This document shows, piece after piece, positions 62,014 to 64,000 of a stretch of 64,000 nucleotides of DNA (positions are counted from its first letter, which is position 1; each line of letters starts with the position of its first letter). Source of the stretch: Planococcus sp. PAMC 21323 (GTDB lineage Bacteria; Bacillota; Bacilli; Bacillales_A; Planococcaceae); NCBI RefSeq assembly GCF_000785555.1, contig NZ_CP009129.1:2914001-2978000 (forward strand). The letters run 5' to 3'. The notes under the pieces are model-generated. The model ran no database searches and was not told where the DNA came from. It saw only the letters and a list, made by a program, of their open reading frames with translations. Both the position numbers and the translations under genes were made by a program.

Positions 62014-62231
62014 TCGTCCTTTCTTTTTTTCAGCAGGTAATATTGGTTTGTAAATTGGCTAAAACCCTCGTCTATTTCCTTACTAAAAAACATCGATAAA
62101 GTTGATTAAACCAAGGATTCCACTCGTATTCGTTAAGATTTTAAATGGGGTGTCTATATGATAGAATAGAGCATGGTGTTATTATTTTCACCACTTAAAA
62201 TCCACAATTCTTTATAGAAAGCAGGAAGAAA

Positions 62232-63185
62232 ATGGGACGTTTTATTTTAAAGCGAATCGTTGAATCGCTTTTTGTTTTACTAATTGGCAGTGTGCTTTGC
62301 TTTGCCTTTATCCGTGTTCTTCCCGGCGATCCCGCTGCTGCTATGTACGGAGATCAACTACAGAAGCTGAGTGATGCTGATCGACTTCGCATTACAGAAA
62401 ATTTGGGTTTAGATGAACCACTTCCGACGCAATATGCGAAATGGATAAGCCAAGTTTTCCAAGGTGAATGGGGCCAATCCACCATTTCTGGCATGGACGC
62501 TGCATCTGTTGTCGCAGGTTCTTTGCAACCAACCTTCCTATTATTATTGTCATCTCAGTTCCTCATTCTTATACTCGCTGTATGTTTCGGTGTATCTACC
62601 GGATTAAAGCATCGTTCACTGTACGATCATGCAGTAACCATTATTAGCTTCGTTTTCCTGTCTATTCCTCCATTTTGGTTTGCTTTGATGCTGATGATTT
62701 TCTTCTCGGTTTATTTAGGCGTATTGCCTACATCTGGCATTGGTAACGGAGAAATCCGCTACCTCATACTGCCTTCACTCGTCCTCGCATTATCACATGT
62801 TGGTTACTTTCTTCGACTTATACGAAATCACATCATTATGACAAAAGACAGCGGCTTTGTCTTTGCGTTAAAAGCACGAGGTTTTTCAGATTGGTCTATT
62901 TTAAAAAATCATCTTTTGCCTAATGCTTCGATCCCATTATTGTCTTATGCGGGAATTTCGCTTGCTGTAGCTTTAGCAAGTTCAGTGGTTGTAGAAACGA
63001 TTTTTTCTTGGCCAGGACTTGGTCGACTTGCATTAAAGTCAGCACTTGCTCACGATTACCCAGTTTTACTAGCCATCATCATGCTAAGTATGGTGTTTGT
63101 CATCCTTGTTAATTTACTTGTCGATCTTCTTTGCGCATGGATTGATCCAAGGTTACGTCATGATGTACTGGAGGAAGGACAATGA
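62232..63185 (+). CDS. Peptide/nickel ABC transporter permease (DppB/OppB type)
   Basis: 317 aa, six membrane helices. GRFILKRIVESLFVLL start and LPGDPAAAM are typical DppB; the EAA-like loop reads ALKARGFSDWSILKNHLLPNA. AGGAAG precedes the ATG. Overlaps the next permease gene by 4 nt. The substrate could be peptides, nickel or an opine; the binding protein and ATPases are not in the window. Confidence 0.88.
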   Translation: MGRFILKRIVESLFVLLIGSVLCFAFIRVLPGDPAAAMYGDQLQKLSDADRLRITENLGLDEPLPTQYAKWISQVFQGEWGQSTISGMDAASVVAGSLQPTFLLLLSSQFLILILAVCFGVSTGLKHRSLYDHAVTIISFVFLSIPPFWFALMLMIFFSVYLGVLPTSGIGNGEIRYLILPSLVLALSHVGYFLRLIRNHIIMTKDSGFVFALKARGFSDWSILKNHLLPNASIPLLSYAGISLAVALASSVVVETIFSWPGLGRLALKSALAHDYPVLLAIIMLSMVFVILVNLLVDLLCAWIDPRLRHDVLEEGQ

Positions 63186-64000
63186 TGAACATTAGACGTC
63201 ATTGGTTTCTCTCTCTTACACTTACTTTATTTAGCGTACTTCTTGCTGCGATTGTATTTGCACCATTACTGACCATCCATAACCCGTTAACTGTTGAAAT
63301 GAACAGTGTGCTACAGCCTCCGAGCTCTGCTCATATATTAGGGACAGACGAATTAGGGCGAGATGTTTTTTCGCGTCTGTTATACGGAGGTCGTGTTTCT
63401 CTTCTTGTCGGGACCGTTGCGATGGTTGTCTCTGTAGTGGTAGGTGTCATTTACGGAGCCATTAGTGGGCTAGTAGGCGGACGACTTGACCAGATTATGA
63501 TGCGTTTGATCGACGCACTCTTAAGCATTCCTTCATTATTATTAATGATTGGTCTTCAAATGGTATTCTCCTCAAGTCTGTTGTCTATTATTTTAGTGAT
63601 TAGCCTGACAAGCTGGATGCCGATTGCACGGTTAATCCGCACAGAACTGATTGCTATAAAAAATGATGTGTTTATACAAGCATCAACCGTTGTCGGTGCT
63701 TCGCCTTTTCAATTGTTGCGCCGGCATATGTTGCCGCAAAGTATTCCAACAATTATTGTACTCGCTGTTAGTGGAATCAGCCATGCAATTCTTGCAGAAG
63801 CGACACTTAGTTTTTTAGGAATCGGGATTCCCCCTCAAGAACCTTCGTGGGGCAATATGTTAATGGGAGCTCAAGTTCACTTGCTTTCAGGAGCTTGGTG
63901 GCTAGCTGTATTCCCGGCCAGTTGCATTACGTTCACCATTCTTGCTGTTAACTACTTTGGAGACAAGTTGCAAGATCATTTTGCAGCTCCACAGTTTAGA
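63182..64000 (+). CDS. Peptide/nickel ABC transporter permease (DppC/OppC type), partial at right edge
   Basis: 273 codons from the ATG at 63182 (GGAGG upstream) with no stop before the window ends. LGTDELGRDVFSRLLYGGRVSL is split across the usual DppC opening, and QASTVVGASPFQLLRRHMLPQ is the EAA loop. Judging by family length only a few residues are missing. It overlaps the dppB-like stop (ATGATGA). Confidence 0.88.
   Translation, partial: MMNIRRHWFLSLTLTLFSVLLAAIVFAPLLTIHNPLTVEMNSVLQPPSSAHILGTDELGRDVFSRLLYGGRVSLLVGTVAMVVSVVVGVIYGAISGLVGGRLDQIMMRLIDALLSIPSLLLMIGLQMVFSSSLLSIILVISLTSWMPIARLIRTELIAIKNDVFIQASTVVGASPFQLLRRHMLPQSIPTIIVLAVSGISHAILAEATLSFLGIGIPPQEPSWGNMLMGAQVHLLSGAWWLAVFPASCITFTILAVNYFGDKLQDHFAAPQFR

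Overview
The window is about 64 kb of low-GC, Gram-positive (Bacillota) chromosome. Strong AGGAGG-type ribosome binding sites, frequent TTG/GTG starts and the gene set (MhqR/MhqO/MhqD, OhrR/Ohr, SigV/RsiV/PdaC, a Bacillus-type Fnr, FusB-like protein, RibT, PabA/PabBC, CbaAB oxidase) point to Bacillales, most likely Planococcaceae (Planococcus/Sporosarcina-like). The genus is inference. No rRNA or tRNA gene was seen.

Region 1 (1-11.9 kb, all minus strand) is an AT-rich defence island that reads as a DNA phosphorothioation (PT) system of the single-strand Ssp type. In transcription order it holds a PLD-helicase fusion, a 57-aa gene, a DndD/SMC-like ATPase, a 172-aa protein, a hairpin, then SspB (DUF4007), SspC (large P-loop ATPase) and SspD (PAPS-reductase-like). 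Last comes an uncharacterised protein of at least 572 aa, built on an internal duplication, that runs off the left edge. No cysteine desulfurase (SspA/DndA) is in the window.

Region 2 (12-23.5 kb): a decayed, truncated copy of the nuclease-lipoprotein gene at 21.7 kb lies at 12.4 kb. Between the two copies sits a complete amine or amide catabolic cluster: glutamine-synthetase-like ligase, M20 amidohydrolase, APC permease and amidohydrolase-2 on the minus strand, with a degenerate sigma-54-activator-like regulator and a class III aminotransferase divergent on the plus strand. A perfect 17-bp palindrome lies in the divergent promoter. Two lipoproteins and a small membrane protein follow.

Region 3 (23.5-41 kb) is mixed housekeeping: CutC, an orphan Phd-like protein, an AbrB-like regulator with a LexA-like box, small membrane proteins, GNATs, a NatAB-like ABC exporter, SDRs, a TspO-like protein, a sortase (with an FN3-like tail) beside its likely MPATG substrate, Ogt, a FusB-like EF-G binder, PabA/PabBC and RibT. 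Two homologous intergenic elements of about 240 bp each carry five TACTGTCC cores at an exact 21-bp period.

Region 4 (41-49.3 kb): a class I ribonucleotide reductase operon (thioesterase, nrdE, nrdF, flavodoxin) is preceded by a cobalamin riboswitch plus terminator. nrdE is split by a 1058-nt group I intron carrying a GIY-YIG homing endonuclease. Then come DUF3934, glutathione peroxidase and OhrR/Ohr with operators.

Region 5 (49.4-64 kb): a ba3-type cytochrome oxidase operon with two very small subunits and an FNR box next to fnr; UspA; a PcsB/CwlO-like M23 peptidase; an mhq quinone-resistance operon with two MhqR boxes; a sigV-rsiV-pdaC lysozyme-response cluster with two matching ECF promoters; and the start of a peptide or nickel ABC transporter operon cut by the right edge.
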